A stretch of DNA of 64,000 nucleotides from RUG100 sp050953425 (GCA_050953425.1 JBMNMQ010000006.1:1-64000); one strand, 5' to 3'. Shown: positions 8,821 through 18,378, numbered from the stretch's first letter. The notes: generated from the letters alone by a model not told the origin. Program-made: numbers and translations.

Positions 8821-10485
8821 CTATTCCATCACCGCGCCCTTGTCGGCGCCGGCGACGCTGCGGCGGTAGCGCGCCAGCCAGCCGGTTTTGATCTTCGGCT
8901 CCGGTGCCTTGTACTGCGCACGGCGATCCGCCAGCTCCTCTTCGCTGACATCGACGTTGATCTTGTGCGCGGGAATGTCGATCTCGATGGTGTCGCCCTC
9001 GCGGATCAGGCCGATTTCGCCGCCGCTGGCGGCTTCCGGACAGACGTGCCCGATGCTGGCGCCGCGGCTGGCCCCGGAGAAGCGGCCGTCGGTGATCAGC
9101 GCTACGGTTTTGTCGAGCTTCATGCCGGCCAGGGCACTGGTCGGATTCAGCATTTCGCGCATGCCGGGACCTCCCTTGGGCCCCTCGTAGCGGATCACGA
9201 CGACGTCGCCGTCGACGATTCTGCCGCCATAGATGGCGGCGATTGCATCATCTTCGCTGTCAAAGACGCGGGCCGGACCGGTATGCTGCAGCATCTCCGG
9301 CGCGACCGCGCTGCGCTTGACGACGCAGCCGTTTCTGGCGATGTTGCCCCAGAGGATGGCGAGTCCGCCGGTCTCGCTGTAGGGCTGGTCGACCGGGCGG
9401 ATCAGCGCGTAGTCGCGCACCGGGCAGTCCTTGATGTTCTCGCCGACGGTCCTGCCCGTCGCCGTCATCTGCTGCTTGTCGATGACGCCGATTTTGTCGA
9501 GCTCGTTGAGCACGGCCTGCACACCGCCGGCGCGGTTGAGATCGTGCATGTGCGTCTCGCCGGCCGGTGCCAGGTGACAGAGATTCGGCACTTTGGCACT
9601 GTATTCGTTGAAGGTATCGAGATCAAAGTCGACGTGCGCCTCGTGGGCGATGGCCAGCAGATGGAGAACGCTGTTGGAGGAACAGCCGAGCGCCATGTCG
9701 CAGGCCAGCGCGTTGCACAGCGAGGCCTTGTTGACGATTCTGCGCGCCGTGAGGCCGGCTTTCAGCAGCTGCATCACGGCCATGCCGGCGCGCTTGGCGA
9801 TCCGCAGGCGTTCGGCGGCCACCGCCGGCACCGTACCGTTGCCGGGCAGCGCCAGACCGACCGCCTCGCAGAGGCAGTTCATGCTGTTGGCCGTATACAT
9901 GCCGGAGCAGGAGCCGCAGCCGGGGCAGACGTTTTCCTCGAATTCGCGCAGCTTGTCGTCGTCGATCAGGTCGGCCTTGCGGGCGCCGACCGCCTCGAAC
10001 ATCTTCGAGAGGCTGGTTTCCTGGCCGCCGACCAGGCCGCTCATCATCGGGCCGCCGCTGCAGACCACCGTCGGCAGATCGAGGCGCAGCGCACCCATGA
10101 CCATGCCGGGGACGATCTTGTCGCAGTTCGGCACCAGCACCAGACCGTCGAACTGGTGCGCCTGCGCCATCGTCTCGACGCTGTCGGCGATCAGTTCCCG
10201 CGAGGGCAGTGAATACTTCATGCCCTCGTGACCCATCGCGATGCCGTCGCAGACGCCGATCGACGGCACTTCAATCGGTGTACCGCCGGCCATCCGCACG
10301 CCCGCCTTGACCGCTTCCGCGACCTTGTCGAGATGCATGTGCCCGGGCACAATCTCGCTGTGGGCGCTGATCACGCCGATCAGCGGCTGCTCCAGTTCCT
10401 CTCCGGTATATCCCATCGCATAGAACAGGCTGCGCATCGGCGCCCGTTCCACGCCCTTCGTTACATTATCGCTTCTCTTTGCCAT
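8821..10485 (-). CDS. ilvD: Dihydroxy-acid dehydratase
   Basis: This 554-residue enzyme converts 2,3-dihydroxy-isovalerate (or 3-methylvalerate) to the 2-oxoacid precursor of valine/isoleucine, using an iron-sulfur cluster and Mg2+. The start MAKRSDNVTKG is chosen at ATG 10485, after AAAGGAGACAAG. Visible signatures are CDKIVPGM, the cluster-binding segment CPGCGSCSGMYTANSMNCL and the C-terminal GRFSGASRGASIGHV. Length is normal. It is the last gene of the ilv cluster but is separated from ilvC by a strong terminator, so it must have its own promoter or depend on read-through. Confidence 0.97.
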   Translation of the reverse strand: MAKRSDNVTKGVERAPMRSLFYAMGYTGEELEQPLIGVISAHSEIVPGHMHLDKVAEAVKAGVRMAGGTPIEVPSIGVCDGIAMGHEGMKYSLPSRELIADSVETMAQAHQFDGLVLVPNCDKIVPGMVMGALRLDLPTVVCSGGPMMSGLVGGQETSLSKMFEAVGARKADLIDDDKLREFEENVCPGCGSCSGMYTANSMNCLCEAVGLALPGNGTVPAVAAERLRIAKRAGMAVMQLLKAGLTARRIVNKASLCNALACDMALGCSSNSVLHLLAIAHEAHVDFDLDTFNEYSAKVPNLCHLAPAGETHMHDLNRAGGVQAVLNELDKIGVIDKQQMTATGRTVGENIKDCPVRDYALIRPVDQPYSETGGLAILWGNIARNGCVVKRSAVAPEMLQHTGPARVFDSEDDAIAAIYGGRIVDGDVVVIRYEGPKGGPGMREMLNPTSALAGMKLDKTVALITDGRFSGASRGASIGHVCPEAASGGEIGLIREGDTIEIDIPAHKINVDVSEEELADRRAQYKAPEPKIKTGWLARYRRSVAGADKGAVME

Positions 10486-10579
10486 CTTGTCTCCTTTACT
10501 GCGGCCGTTCCGCCTCGTTAGCCCGAACGGCCGACTCGCTGCCCGGCCGTCTCGTTCCTTTCGCACGCGCTTCCGGCGT

Positions 10580-10617
10580 GAAAAAACACCGGCCGGCCCA
10601 GCAGGGCCGGACCGGTG
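10580..10617 (-). terminator. Strong terminator between ilvC and ilvD
   Basis: On the minus strand a 13-bp stem with one bulged T (arms 10604-10617 and 10587-10599) and loop TGCT is followed by TTTTTT. It would separate an ilvBNC transcript from ilvD. Confidence 0.88.
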
Positions 10618-10647
10618 CCGCGTGATCCTTCCGTTGATACGGCCGGC

Positions 10648-11643
10648 TTATTTCTTCAGCCAGCTCATCATCTTTCTCAGTTCCGCACCCGTCTTGCAGA
10701 GCAGGTGTTCGTTTTCCTTCATTCTCGTCGTCAGGAAGCGTGCCTGGCGGCCGGAAGCCATCTCGGTCATGAACTCGCTGGCGAATTCGCCGTTCTGGAT
10801 TCTGCGCAGGATTTCCTTCATCGCCGCACGCGATTCCTTGCCGATGACCTGGCGGCCGGCATAGTAGTCGCCGTATTCCGCGGTGTTGGAGATCGACTTG
10901 CGCATCAGTTCAAAGCCGCCCTGGTTGATCAGGTCAACGATCAGCTTCATCTCGTGGATGCATTCGAAATAGGCCATCTCCGGTTCATAGCCGGCTTCCA
11001 CCAGCGTCTCGAATCCGGCTTTCATCAGCTCGGTGACGCCGCCGCAGAGAACCGCCTGCTCGCCAAAGAGGTCGGTTTCGGTTTCTTCTCTGTAGGTCGT
11101 CTCGAGGATGCCCGCACGGCCGGCGCCGATGCCGCTGGCATAAGCCAGCGCGATGTCCTTGGCCTTGCCGGACTTGTCCTGATAGACCGCGATCAGCGAG
11201 GGCACGCCCTTGCCCTCGAGATACTGGCTGCGAACCGTGTGGCCGGGGCCCTTCGGCGCGATCATGATGACGTCGAGGTAATCGGCCGGCTGCACCAGTT
11301 TATAGTGAATGTTAAAGCCATGGGCAAAGGCCAGAGCGTTGCCGGGCTTCATATGAGGCGCGACCTGCGTATTGTAGATATCGGCCGCCACTTCGTCCGG
11401 CACCAGCATCATGACGATGTCGCCCTTTTCCGCCGCCGTCTCCACGTCGACGACTTCCAGACCGGCATCCTTGGCCGACTGCGCGCTGCGCGAATCCGGA
11501 CGCAGACCGACGACCACCTTGACGCCGCTCTCGTTCAGATTCTGAGCGTGCGCATGCCCCTGACTGCCAAAGCCGATGATGGCGACGGTCTTGCCCTTGA
11601 GAAGGTTGAGATCACAATCCTGGTCGTAATACTTTTTAATCAT
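10648..11643 (-). CDS. ilvC: Ketol-acid reductoisomerase
   Basis: A 331-residue class I KARI, the second common step of branched-chain amino acid synthesis (acetolactate to dihydroxy-isovalerate with NAD(P)H). The Rossmann motif GFGSQGHAHAQNLNESG lies near residues 25-41 and is followed by VVVGLRPDSRS. The Arg/Ser-rich loop predicts NADPH preference. Metal-binding acidic residues occur in DLFGEQAVLCGG and YFECIHEMKLIVDL. Length is typical. It starts six bases after ilvN within the ilvBNC transcript. Confidence 0.97.
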   Translation of the reverse strand: MIKKYYDQDCDLNLLKGKTVAIIGFGSQGHAHAQNLNESGVKVVVGLRPDSRSAQSAKDAGLEVVDVETAAEKGDIVMMLVPDEVAADIYNTQVAPHMKPGNALAFAHGFNIHYKLVQPADYLDVIMIAPKGPGHTVRSQYLEGKGVPSLIAVYQDKSGKAKDIALAYASGIGAGRAGILETTYREETETDLFGEQAVLCGGVTELMKAGFETLVEAGYEPEMAYFECIHEMKLIVDLINQGGFELMRKSISNTAEYGDYYAGRQVIGKESRAAMKEILRRIQNGEFASEFMTEMASGRQARFLTTRMKENEHLLCKTGAELRKMMSWLKK

Positions 11644-11649
11644 TTTCTT

Positions 11650-12156
11650 CTACTCCTTTTCTACCCAGCCTCTTTCCATGGCTGTGATACCAGTTCTGCA
11701 GACTTCTACGATATTGTAGCAGTCTATCATATTCATAAATCCGTCGATCTTCGCCGGTTCCCCGGTCAGCTCCATAATCATGCTGGTTTTCGACAGATCG
11801 ATGATTTTTGCTCTGTAGATATCCGCGATTTCGCGGATCGCCGATCGTTCTTCCTTGCCCGTTTCCACCTTGACCAGCAGCAGTTCGCGAAAGAGACTCT
11901 CGTCGGGATCCAGGGCAAAGATGTCGCGGACGTTTTCCAGCTTTTCCGTCTGGGCGATGATCTGCGCCAGACTCTGCTCGGTACTGTCAAAGACAACCGT
12001 GATGCGGGAAAGGCCCGGATCGTTGGTCGCCGAAACCGTCAGCGAGTCGATGTTGAAGCCGCGCCGGCCGAACAGGCTGACGACACGCGTCAGGACGTTT
12101 GCCTGGTTGTCCACAAAGACGCTGACCACTTCTCTCTTCTTAGACTTCGATGCCAT
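11650..12156 (-). CDS. ilvN: Acetolactate synthase, small regulatory subunit
   Basis: A 168-residue regulatory subunit (also named ilvH). The N-terminal ACT domain, EVVSVFVDNQANVLTRVVSLFGRRGFNIDSL, binds valine for feedback inhibition, and the C-terminal ALS_ss_C domain completes the fold. It associates with IlvB. AAGGAGGG precedes ATG 12156, which lies nine bases past the ilvB stop, so synthesis of the two subunits is probably coupled. Confidence 0.95.
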   Translation of the reverse strand: MASKSKKREVVSVFVDNQANVLTRVVSLFGRRGFNIDSLTVSATNDPGLSRITVVFDSTEQSLAQIIAQTEKLENVRDIFALDPDESLFRELLLVKVETGKEERSAIREIADIYRAKIIDLSKTSMIMELTGEPAKIDGFMNMIDCYNIVEVCRTGITAMERGWVEKE

Positions 12157-12165
12157 ATGCCCTCC

Positions 12166-13830
12166 TTATCCGATGATCATGTCGTCGACCGTACCGCCGC
12201 CCGGAATCATCGGCAGCACGCGCTCGTCCTGCGCAATCCGGCAGGCAATCCAGACCGGTCCCTGCTCTTTCAGCGCCGCCTTGAAGGCAGCCTCGAATTC
12301 GGCCGGTGTCTCGGCGCGGAAGCCTTTGGCGCCGAACCCTTCGGCCACCTTGACATAATCCGTCTGCCGATCCGGTACCGTGCCGGCGTAGCGTCCGCCG
12401 TAGAACGACGTCTGCCACTGATATACCATGCCGAGGACGCGATTGTCCATGATAATGGTGATAATCGGCAGTTTTTCGCTGACCGCGGTGCAGGCTTCGT
12501 TCATATTCATATGGAAGCTGCCGTCGCCGGTGATATGGATGACGCGCTTGCCGGGGTTGCCGATCTGCGCGCCGATGGCCGCGCCGTAGCCGAACCCCAT
12601 CGTGCCGAGGCCGCCGCTGGTGATGAAGCTGTGCGTGTTCTGATGCTTCAGATACTGCGCCGCCCACATCTGATGCTGGCCGACGTCGGTGACATAGATG
12701 GTCTGCTTGTCGGTGAGATCGCAGATGCTGCGAATGACTTCGCTCGGATGCAGAGAAGCATCGTCGCACTGTACATCCCCGGTCTTCTTCTTCAGTTCCG
12801 TGACCTCTTCGATCCAGTCCGCATGGTGATTTTCTTCGATCAGCGGAAGCAGCCGGCGGAGAAAGTCCCGGACGTCGTCGACCAACGCGTGATCCACCTT
12901 GACGTTCTTGTTGATTTCGGCCTTGTCGATATCCACCTGAATCTTCGTCGCCTTGCGGGCGAATTTTTTCGGGTTGAGCGCCACGCGGTCGGAAAAGCGT
13001 GTACCCAGTGCCAGCAGCAGATCGGCCTTGTCGACCGCCTGGTTGGCGGCGATGGTGCCGTGCATGCCGATCAGGCCCATGTTGCGCGGGTCGTCGTAAC
13101 CGACCACACCGGTCGCCATGATGGTATGCGTTACCGGCAGATCCGCCTTCTCCATCAGTTCATGCAGTTCGGGGCCGGCTTCGCTGGTCTGCACACCGCC
13201 GCCGAAGTAAACGATCGGCCGCTTGGCGCTGTTGATCAGGGAAGCGATCTTCTTCAGTTCCTTTTCGTCCACCGGCTCCATTTTTTCGCTCCGCTCCATC
13301 GGCCGGCCGGGCTTGTAGTCCAGCTTGGCCGCGGTCACATCCTTGGTGATGTCGACGAGCACCGGCCCCTTGCGGCCGCTGTTGGCAATGCGGAACGCAT
13401 TGTGGAGAGCGTCGGGAAGATCCTCGATGCGATTGACAAAATAGTTGTGCTTGGTCACCGGCATCGTCACACCGGTGATGCTGACTTCCTGGAACGCGTC
13501 CCGTCCGATCAGGGAATCAGGCACGTTGGCCGTAATCGCCACCATCGGGACACTGTCCATGAAAGCGGTGGCAATTCCCGTCACCAGATTGGTCGCGCCG
13601 GGGCCGCTGGTCGCGAAAACCACACCGGTCTTGCCGGTCGACCGCGCATAGCCGTCGGCGGCATGTGCCGCACCCTGCTCGTGGGCCGTCAGTACATGAC
13701 GGATCTGATCGCGGTACTCATAGAGCGCGTCGTAGACGTTCAGCGCCGCGCCGCCGGGATAGCCGAAGACGAGATCGACGCCGTGTTCGAGAAGGATCTC
13801 GGCAATGATTTGAGATCCGGTTAATTTCAT
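12166..13830 (-). CDS. ilvB: Acetolactate synthase, large catalytic subunit
   Basis: A 554-residue thiamine-diphosphate enzyme condensing two pyruvates (or pyruvate and 2-oxobutyrate) to acetolactate. The N-terminal LVFGYPGGAALNVYDAL contains the region before the catalytic Glu of TAHEQGAAHAADGYARSTGK. The TPP motif runs from GDGSFHMNMNEACTA to IIMDNRVLGMVYQWQ. Length is family-normal. The start at 13830 follows AAAGGAG. It is first in the ilvBNC(D) cluster and its messenger begins at the promoter at 13930-13957. Confidence 0.97.
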   Translation of the reverse strand: MKLTGSQIIAEILLEHGVDLVFGYPGGAALNVYDALYEYRDQIRHVLTAHEQGAAHAADGYARSTGKTGVVFATSGPGATNLVTGIATAFMDSVPMVAITANVPDSLIGRDAFQEVSITGVTMPVTKHNYFVNRIEDLPDALHNAFRIANSGRKGPVLVDITKDVTAAKLDYKPGRPMERSEKMEPVDEKELKKIASLINSAKRPIVYFGGGVQTSEAGPELHELMEKADLPVTHTIMATGVVGYDDPRNMGLIGMHGTIAANQAVDKADLLLALGTRFSDRVALNPKKFARKATKIQVDIDKAEINKNVKVDHALVDDVRDFLRRLLPLIEENHHADWIEEVTELKKKTGDVQCDDASLHPSEVIRSICDLTDKQTIYVTDVGQHQMWAAQYLKHQNTHSFITSGGLGTMGFGYGAAIGAQIGNPGKRVIHITGDGSFHMNMNEACTAVSEKLPIITIIMDNRVLGMVYQWQTSFYGGRYAGTVPDRQTDYVKVAEGFGAKGFRAETPAEFEAAFKAALKEQGPVWIACRIAQDERVLPMIPGGGTVDDMIIG

Positions 13831-13898
13831 AATGCAGGCTCCTTTCCTCTCGCTGCGAAGGCGGCTTCGTTTTCGCGGGGTGCCGCCCTGCCGCAGTA

Positions 13899-13957
13899 CA
13901 GCGCCGAAAAAGCCGGCGCTGATAGTGCCATTATATACGTGCTTTCATGTTTGTCAA
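13899..13957 (-). promoter_or_regulatory. ilvBNC promoter and leader hairpin
   Basis: Minus-strand TTGACA (13952-13957), 16-bp spacer and TATAAT (13930-13935). The leader of about 95 bases begins almost at once with an 8-bp hairpin (arms 13914-13921 and 13899-13906). It has no T-box signature and no obvious leader peptide rich in branched-chain codons, so the control mode is unknown. The rest of the 13831-14290 gap is AT-rich at 13960-14045 and GC-rich after, with a plus-strand TATAAT at 14175-14180 before the first VOC gene. Confidence 0.75.
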
Positions 13958-14290
13958 TATAAGCTCTGTAAATTGGATGCAATCAACAAATATATTAAAT
14001 ATATCTTGTTTTATCACACAAATTATTCATTAAATTCCTGTAAATTTCCGTTTCGCCGGCACTGAAAGCGGCGGCATCCGGCTTTGCCCCCCGCCCCGGC
14101 GGCCAGAGCTTCCCGTCAGCCGGCCGGCAGTCAAAACTTCCGTATGCCTGCATGCCGCCGACGGAAGCCTGTGATATAATGAAGCGAACCCTGTATCAGG
14201 CTGCCCGCAAAATTCTGCCCGCCTGATGACGAAGCCGCTGCCAAACCGCCGGTACGGCGTCTGCCGGGAACACATAAGGAGATAACGACT

Positions 14291-14653
14291 ATGTTCAAAT
14301 TTGTACACAACAACATCAACGTCCTCGATCTGCAGCGCAGCATCGACTTCTACAGCAAAGCCCTGGATCTCAAGGAGATACGCCGCGTCGAAAACCCCGA
14401 TTTTACCCTTGTCTACCTCGGCGACAACGGCGCCAGCTCTCACCAGCTGGAACTGACCTGGCTCAAGGATCGCAGCAATCCGTACAACCTCGGCGACAAT
14501 GAGTTCCACCTCGCGCTGTCGACCGATGACTACGACGCCGCGCACCGGTGCCACGAAGAGATGGGCTGCATCTGCTTTGAAAATCCGCAGATGGGCATCT
14601 ACTTTATCGCCGATCCGGACGGCTACTGGATCGAAATCATCCCGGCAGACTGA
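14291..14653 (+). CDS. VOC-family (glyoxalase I-like) protein
   Basis: This 120-residue single-chain VOC protein starts MFKFVHNNINVLDLQRSIDFY, ten bases after AGGAG. Two beta-alpha-beta-beta-beta units are visible. His7, Glu near LELTW, His in NEFHLAL and Glu in WIEIIP sit where glyoxalase I places its metal ligands, so a lactoylglutathione-lyase-like activity on methylglyoxal hemithioacetals is possible. Without a known thiol substrate this remains inference. A second, diverged VOC gene follows 130 bases downstream and is probably co-transcribed. Confidence 0.85.
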   Translation: MFKFVHNNINVLDLQRSIDFYSKALDLKEIRRVENPDFTLVYLGDNGASSHQLELTWLKDRSNPYNLGDNEFHLALSTDDYDAAHRCHEEMGCICFENPQMGIYFIADPDGYWIEIIPAD

Positions 14654-14784
14654 ATCGCCCGACCGCGCCGGGCACCGCAAAGCCGCCGTCCGTTCACGAT
14701 GTACATCACCGGCCGCCGCCAGGCGCCGGGCTGTTCCGCGGCGCAGCGCAATATCCCAGGCCGAATCGCACAGAAAGGGTTCCC

Positions 14785-15162
14785 ATGCAGATTTCCGTAC
14801 AGTATATGACCATGATCGTCCGTAACATGGACGCGTCCCTGCACTTTTATCGCGACCTTCTCGGCTTTCAGGAAAGTTACCGGGTCGAACCGCCGGGCGG
14901 CGGCCGCATCACCATCCTCCGCAGCAGCGATGGCGCCGCCGTCGAATTGATCGAACATCCGGATTTTCCCGTCGGGCTGTACTCCGTCGGCACCGATGTC
15001 GACGATCTCGACGCCGCCCTGGAACAGCTGGCAGCGCAGAACATCCGGCCGGAGGGCCCCGTGACAAAGACAACGGTCGGCCGCATGGCATTCATCACCG
15101 ACCCGGACGGCATCCGTGTCTGCCTGATCGAGCACGACCCCGAATTCAAACCGCGGCGCTGA
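14785..15162 (+). CDS. VOC-family protein (second copy)
   Basis: A 125-residue VOC domain protein (MQISVQYMTMIVRNMDASLHFYRDLLGF). His in the first metal position is replaced by Gln/Tyr, while Glu in VELIEH and in VCLIEHD are kept. Substrate specificity therefore differs from its neighbour or metal binding is altered. Similarity to the upstream VOC protein is limited to the fold, so this is not a recent duplication. AAAGGG precedes ATG 14785. Confidence 0.82.
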   Translation: MQISVQYMTMIVRNMDASLHFYRDLLGFQESYRVEPPGGGRITILRSSDGAAVELIEHPDFPVGLYSVGTDVDDLDAALEQLAAQNIRPEGPVTKTTVGRMAFITDPDGIRVCLIEHDPEFKPRR

Positions 15163-15555
15163 ATCCGTTCCTGCCGGCACTGCGAGGCTCACCGCAGTTC
15201 CGTCACGGAATCGGTGCGGCCCGATTTGACAGCCATATCTTTCTTTTAAAGACCGGCTTTTTCTTTTTGTATTGTCCTTCTTTTCTTTAACACCCCCTCG
15301 TTCTTTGCGGATATCATCCTTTGACAGACCGCATGTAAAAAAGCGCTGCGGCGTTCGCAGAACGGATCCCGGCGACAGACCGGCGGCGGGCTGCTTTTTG
15401 CCCTCGACGGCCGCCGGTCCGCCCGTGCACACGCAGCGGCTTACTATCTTCGCATCGAGAACGGCGCTACGCTCGGGGGCCGCCCGTGCTCACGCAGCGG
15501 CTTATGCGGTTTATGCCTTGATTTTTTATCAATCGCTTTCCGATTATTTTCTATG
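15163..15555. other. Intergenic region before the CoA-disulfide reductase fusion
   Basis: About 390 bases without a convincing gene. A poly-pyrimidine stretch lies at 15240-15300 and two related GCACACGCAGCGGCTTA-like words occur at 15425 and 15490. The regulated promoter of the downstream gene begins at 15556. Confidence 0.5.
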
Positions 15556-15597
15556 TGTGACGAGGTCACAGAACCGGGCGGGACAGAATGATATAAT
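15556..15597 (+). promoter_or_regulatory. CRP-type palindrome and promoter of the CoA-disulfide reductase fusion
   Basis: A perfect palindrome TGTGAC-GAG-GTCACA occupies 15556-15570. A consensus -10 (TATAAT, 15592-15597) lies downstream with no recognisable -35 at 15569-15574. If transcription starts near 15604 the palindrome is centred at about -41, the classical class II activator position of CRP/FNR proteins. The Crp/Fnr gene at 18452-19159 is the obvious candidate, because its recognition helix keeps the CRP-like Arg-Glu...Arg pattern that reads TGTGA. Confidence 0.75.
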
Positions 15598-15641
15598 TTT
15601 ATCAAAATCAAACAGCAAACACTCGATCGGAGGTTACAAAA

Positions 15642-18314
15642 ATGAAGAAAGTAGTCATTATCGGCGGAGTCGCGGGAGGCGCGAGCTGCGCCGCCAGATT
15701 GAGAAGGCTCGACGAGGAAGCGGAAATCGTCCTGCTCGAGCGCGGAAAGTACGTCTCCTACGCAAACTGCGGTCTGCCGTATCACGTCGGTGATGTCATC
15801 AAATCGCGGGATGCCCTGCTGGTTTCCACGCCGGAGATGCTGCGGTCGCGCTTTAAAATCGATGTGCGCACGCAGCACGAAGCGCTGTCCGTCGACAGAG
15901 CGGCAAAGACCGTGTCCGTGCGCGATGCGGACGACAGAGTCTACACGGAATCCTACGACACCCTCGTGATTTCGACGGGTTCTTCTCCGCTGCGGCCGCC
16001 GATTCCGGGCATCGACTCGCCGCGCGTCATGACGCTGTGGACCGTGCCGGACACCGATAAAATCAGGGATCTGGCGCTGCACCGCGGATATCGCCGGGCA
16101 GCCGTCATCGGCGGCGGCTTCATCGGGCTGGAAATCGCCGAAAACCTGAAGCATGCGGGACTCGATGTCAGTCTGATTGAAGGATCCGACCAGGTCATGC
16201 CGCCGATGGATCCGGAGATGGCTTCCCTGCTCCACGAGCATCTGGAAGACAACGGCATCCACCTGCATCTCAGCGACCCGGTCAGTTCCTTCGCGGAGAT
16301 CGAAGACGCCGGCAGCCCGGCCGTCCGCGTCACCACCGACAGCGGCTACCGAATCGCCGTTGACTTTGTCATCCTCGCGATCGGCATCCGCCCGAACAAC
16401 CAGCTGGCGAAAAACTGCGGACTGGAGCTCGGCGAAAAGGGCGGCATTCGCGTCGATGAATTCATGAAGACATCCGATGAAAGCATCTATGCCGTCGGCG
16501 ATGTCTCCGAGACCGTCGACTTCATCACCGGAGAGCGCGCCTCCTATCAGCTCGCCGGCCCCGCGAACAAGCAGGGACGCATCGCCGCCGACAACATCTG
16601 CGGGGCACAGGAAGCCTACCGCGGCACGATGGGAGCTTCGATTGCCAAGGTTTTCGACCTCTCCGCGGGCATGACGGGAAAGAGTGAAAAGGCGCTCGTG
16701 CGCCAGGGTCTGGAGCGCGGCCGCGACTACGAAAAAACCTATATCACGCAGAATCAGCATGCCGGCTACTACCCGGGCGCCGTACCGCTGACGATGAAAC
16801 TCCTCTTTGCGCCGGACGGTTCGAAGATCTTCGGCGCCCAGATCATCGGCCGCAAGGGCGTCGACAAGCGCATCGACGACCTGTCGATCGCCATCCGCGC
16901 CGGCCTCAAAGCAGTCGACCTGGCCGAACTGGAACTCGCTTACGCGCCGCCGTACTCCTCCGCCAAGGATCCCGTCAACATGGCCGGCTTTGTAATCCGC
17001 AACATGACGGAAGGCCTCGTAAAGTTCGCCGACTGGGATGAACCGGAGCGCGGCAGCGCGCAGCTGCTGGATGTCAGAGAGGATGCCGAAAGGCTGGCTT
17101 TCGAAATTCCGCATGCCATCGGCATCCCGCTCGGGGAACTGCGCAGCCATCTCGACGAACTCGATCGCAGCAGGCGCATCATCGTTTTCTGCGCAATCGG
17201 TGTCCGCTCCTACAGCGCGGCCCGGATTCTCATGAACCACGGGTTCGGGGACGTGGCCGTCTACCCGGCCGGCACGAGATTTTATCAGTCGACGCATTAC
17301 AAGGAACTCAGTGCCGGCAGCACCCAGCCGGAAATGGACAGCAGCACCGACGACACCGGTCTGCGCGCCGGAGGTGCGGCGGGCGGCATGAACGGCGATT
17401 CGGCGGGCGGCATGAACGGCAGCGCAGGCAATGCAGACACCGATCGTTCCGCGGCAGACGCCGCCTCCGGGGGAAGCGGCCGGGCCGCCGGCCATGCGGA
17501 TCAGGACGGCGCGGCACGCGATGACATCCGCTCGCTGCGCATCGACTGCAATGGCATGCAGTGCCCCGGCCCGATCCTGAAAGTCTACGAAACCATGAAG
17601 GAAATGCAGAACGGCGACGAACTCGAAGTCACCGCATCCGACCCCGGTTTTGCCAAGGATATCGTCGCCTGGTGCCGGCGCACCGGCAACACCATCCTCG
17701 CCAACGACAAGGTCGGCGACGAATACATCGCCCGCCTGAAGAAGGGCATCGCGGCTTCTGCCGGCAGAGAGGCCGGACAGAGCACGGGCGGCGGCGCGGC
17801 TTCCGCTCCGGCCCCGGCAGACGGCGGCCTCCCGGCCCGACAGCGCGACGGCAAGACGCTGATCGTCTTCTCCGGCGACCTCGACAAGGTTCTGGCCAGC
17901 TTCATCATCGCCAACGGTGCGGCGGCGATGGGCAAGCCGGTGACGATGTTCTTCACCTTCTGGGGGCTGTCGGTGCTGCGCAGACATGAAAAGGTAAAAA
18001 TCAAAAAAACGCGGACCGAAGCCATGTTCGGCTCCATGCTCCCGCGCGGCAGCGCCGATCTCAAGCTTTCGCGCATGAATATGGGCGGAATCGGCACCAA
18101 AATGATGAGAAAGATCATGAACGACAAGAACGTCGATTCGCTGGAGGACCTGATCCAGAAGGCGATGGACAACGGCGTCAAGATTGTCGCCTGCACGATG
18201 AGCATGGACGTCATGGGCATCAAGCCGGAAGAGCTGATCCCGGGCGTCGAGCTCGGCGGTGTCGGCTACTACCTGGGCGATGCCGAGGAATCCGACGTCG
18301 ACCTGTTCATTTAA
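15642..18314 (+). CDS. CoA-disulfide reductase fused to rhodanese, TusA and DsrE-like domains
   Basis: An 890-residue four-module flavoprotein. Residues 1-455 form a CoA-disulfide reductase/NADH oxidase core: FAD motif GGVAGGASCAARL (8-20), single active-site Cys43 in YANCGLPYH, NAD motif VIGGGFIGLEIAE (155-167). Residues about 463-550 are a rhodanese domain with catalytic Cys517 (CAIGVRS). A Gly/Ala/Asp-rich linker (about 557-628) leads to a TusA domain (632-700, CPGP with Cys641). A second linker precedes a DsrE/DsrF-like domain (737-890, Cys851). All four sulfur-carrying cysteines are present, so the protein could pass sulfane sulfur between domains and reduce CoA disulfides or CoA persulfides. 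Similar combinations are known in anaerobic Bacillota; the exact substrate is inferred. Confidence 0.92.
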   Translation: MKKVVIIGGVAGGASCAARLRRLDEEAEIVLLERGKYVSYANCGLPYHVGDVIKSRDALLVSTPEMLRSRFKIDVRTQHEALSVDRAAKTVSVRDADDRVYTESYDTLVISTGSSPLRPPIPGIDSPRVMTLWTVPDTDKIRDLALHRGYRRAAVIGGGFIGLEIAENLKHAGLDVSLIEGSDQVMPPMDPEMASLLHEHLEDNGIHLHLSDPVSSFAEIEDAGSPAVRVTTDSGYRIAVDFVILAIGIRPNNQLAKNCGLELGEKGGIRVDEFMKTSDESIYAVGDVSETVDFITGERASYQLAGPANKQGRIAADNICGAQEAYRGTMGASIAKVFDLSAGMTGKSEKALVRQGLERGRDYEKTYITQNQHAGYYPGAVPLTMKLLFAPDGSKIFGAQIIGRKGVDKRIDDLSIAIRAGLKAVDLAELELAYAPPYSSAKDPVNMAGFVIRNMTEGLVKFADWDEPERGSAQLLDVREDAERLAFEIPHAIGIPLGELRSHLDELDRSRRIIVFCAIGVRSYSAARILMNHGFGDVAVYPAGTRFYQSTHYKELSAGSTQPEMDSSTDDTGLRAGGAAGGMNGDSAGGMNGSAGNADTDRSAADAASGGSGRAAGHADQDGAARDDIRSLRIDCNGMQCPGPILKVYETMKEMQNGDELEVTASDPGFAKDIVAWCRRTGNTILANDKVGDEYIARLKKGIAASAGREAGQSTGGGAASAPAPADGGLPARQRDGKTLIVFSGDLDKVLASFIIANGAAAMGKPVTMFFTFWGLSVLRRHEKVKIKKTRTEAMFGSMLPRGSADLKLSRMNMGGIGTKMMRKIMNDKNVDSLEDLIQKAMDNGVKIVACTMSMDVMGIKPEELIPGVELGGVGYYLGDAEESDVDLFI

Positions 18315-18344
18315 TAGAAATCACGCTGTACTAAATATCACTCC

Positions 18345-18378
18345 GCGGGGCAGCCGGACGGCCGCCCCGCCTCTTTTT
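18345..18378 (+). terminator. Terminator of the CoA-disulfide reductase fusion gene
   Basis: A GC-rich stem (outer arms GCGGGGC 18345-18351 and GCCCCGC 18364-18370, inner GCC/GGC) is followed by CTCTTTTT. It separates the fusion gene from the convergent regulator. Confidence 0.85.

Noticed and set aside
10615..13824. Long plus-strand frame of over 1000 codons across ilvC, ilvN and ilvB
   Set aside because: It is the antisense shadow of three certain genes in G+C-rich DNA. The same holds for other long antisense frames such as 15444-17987 and 47476-49878.
13840..13930. T-box leader of ilvB
   Set aside because: The leader is too short and lacks the T-box sequence, specifier loop and antiterminator.
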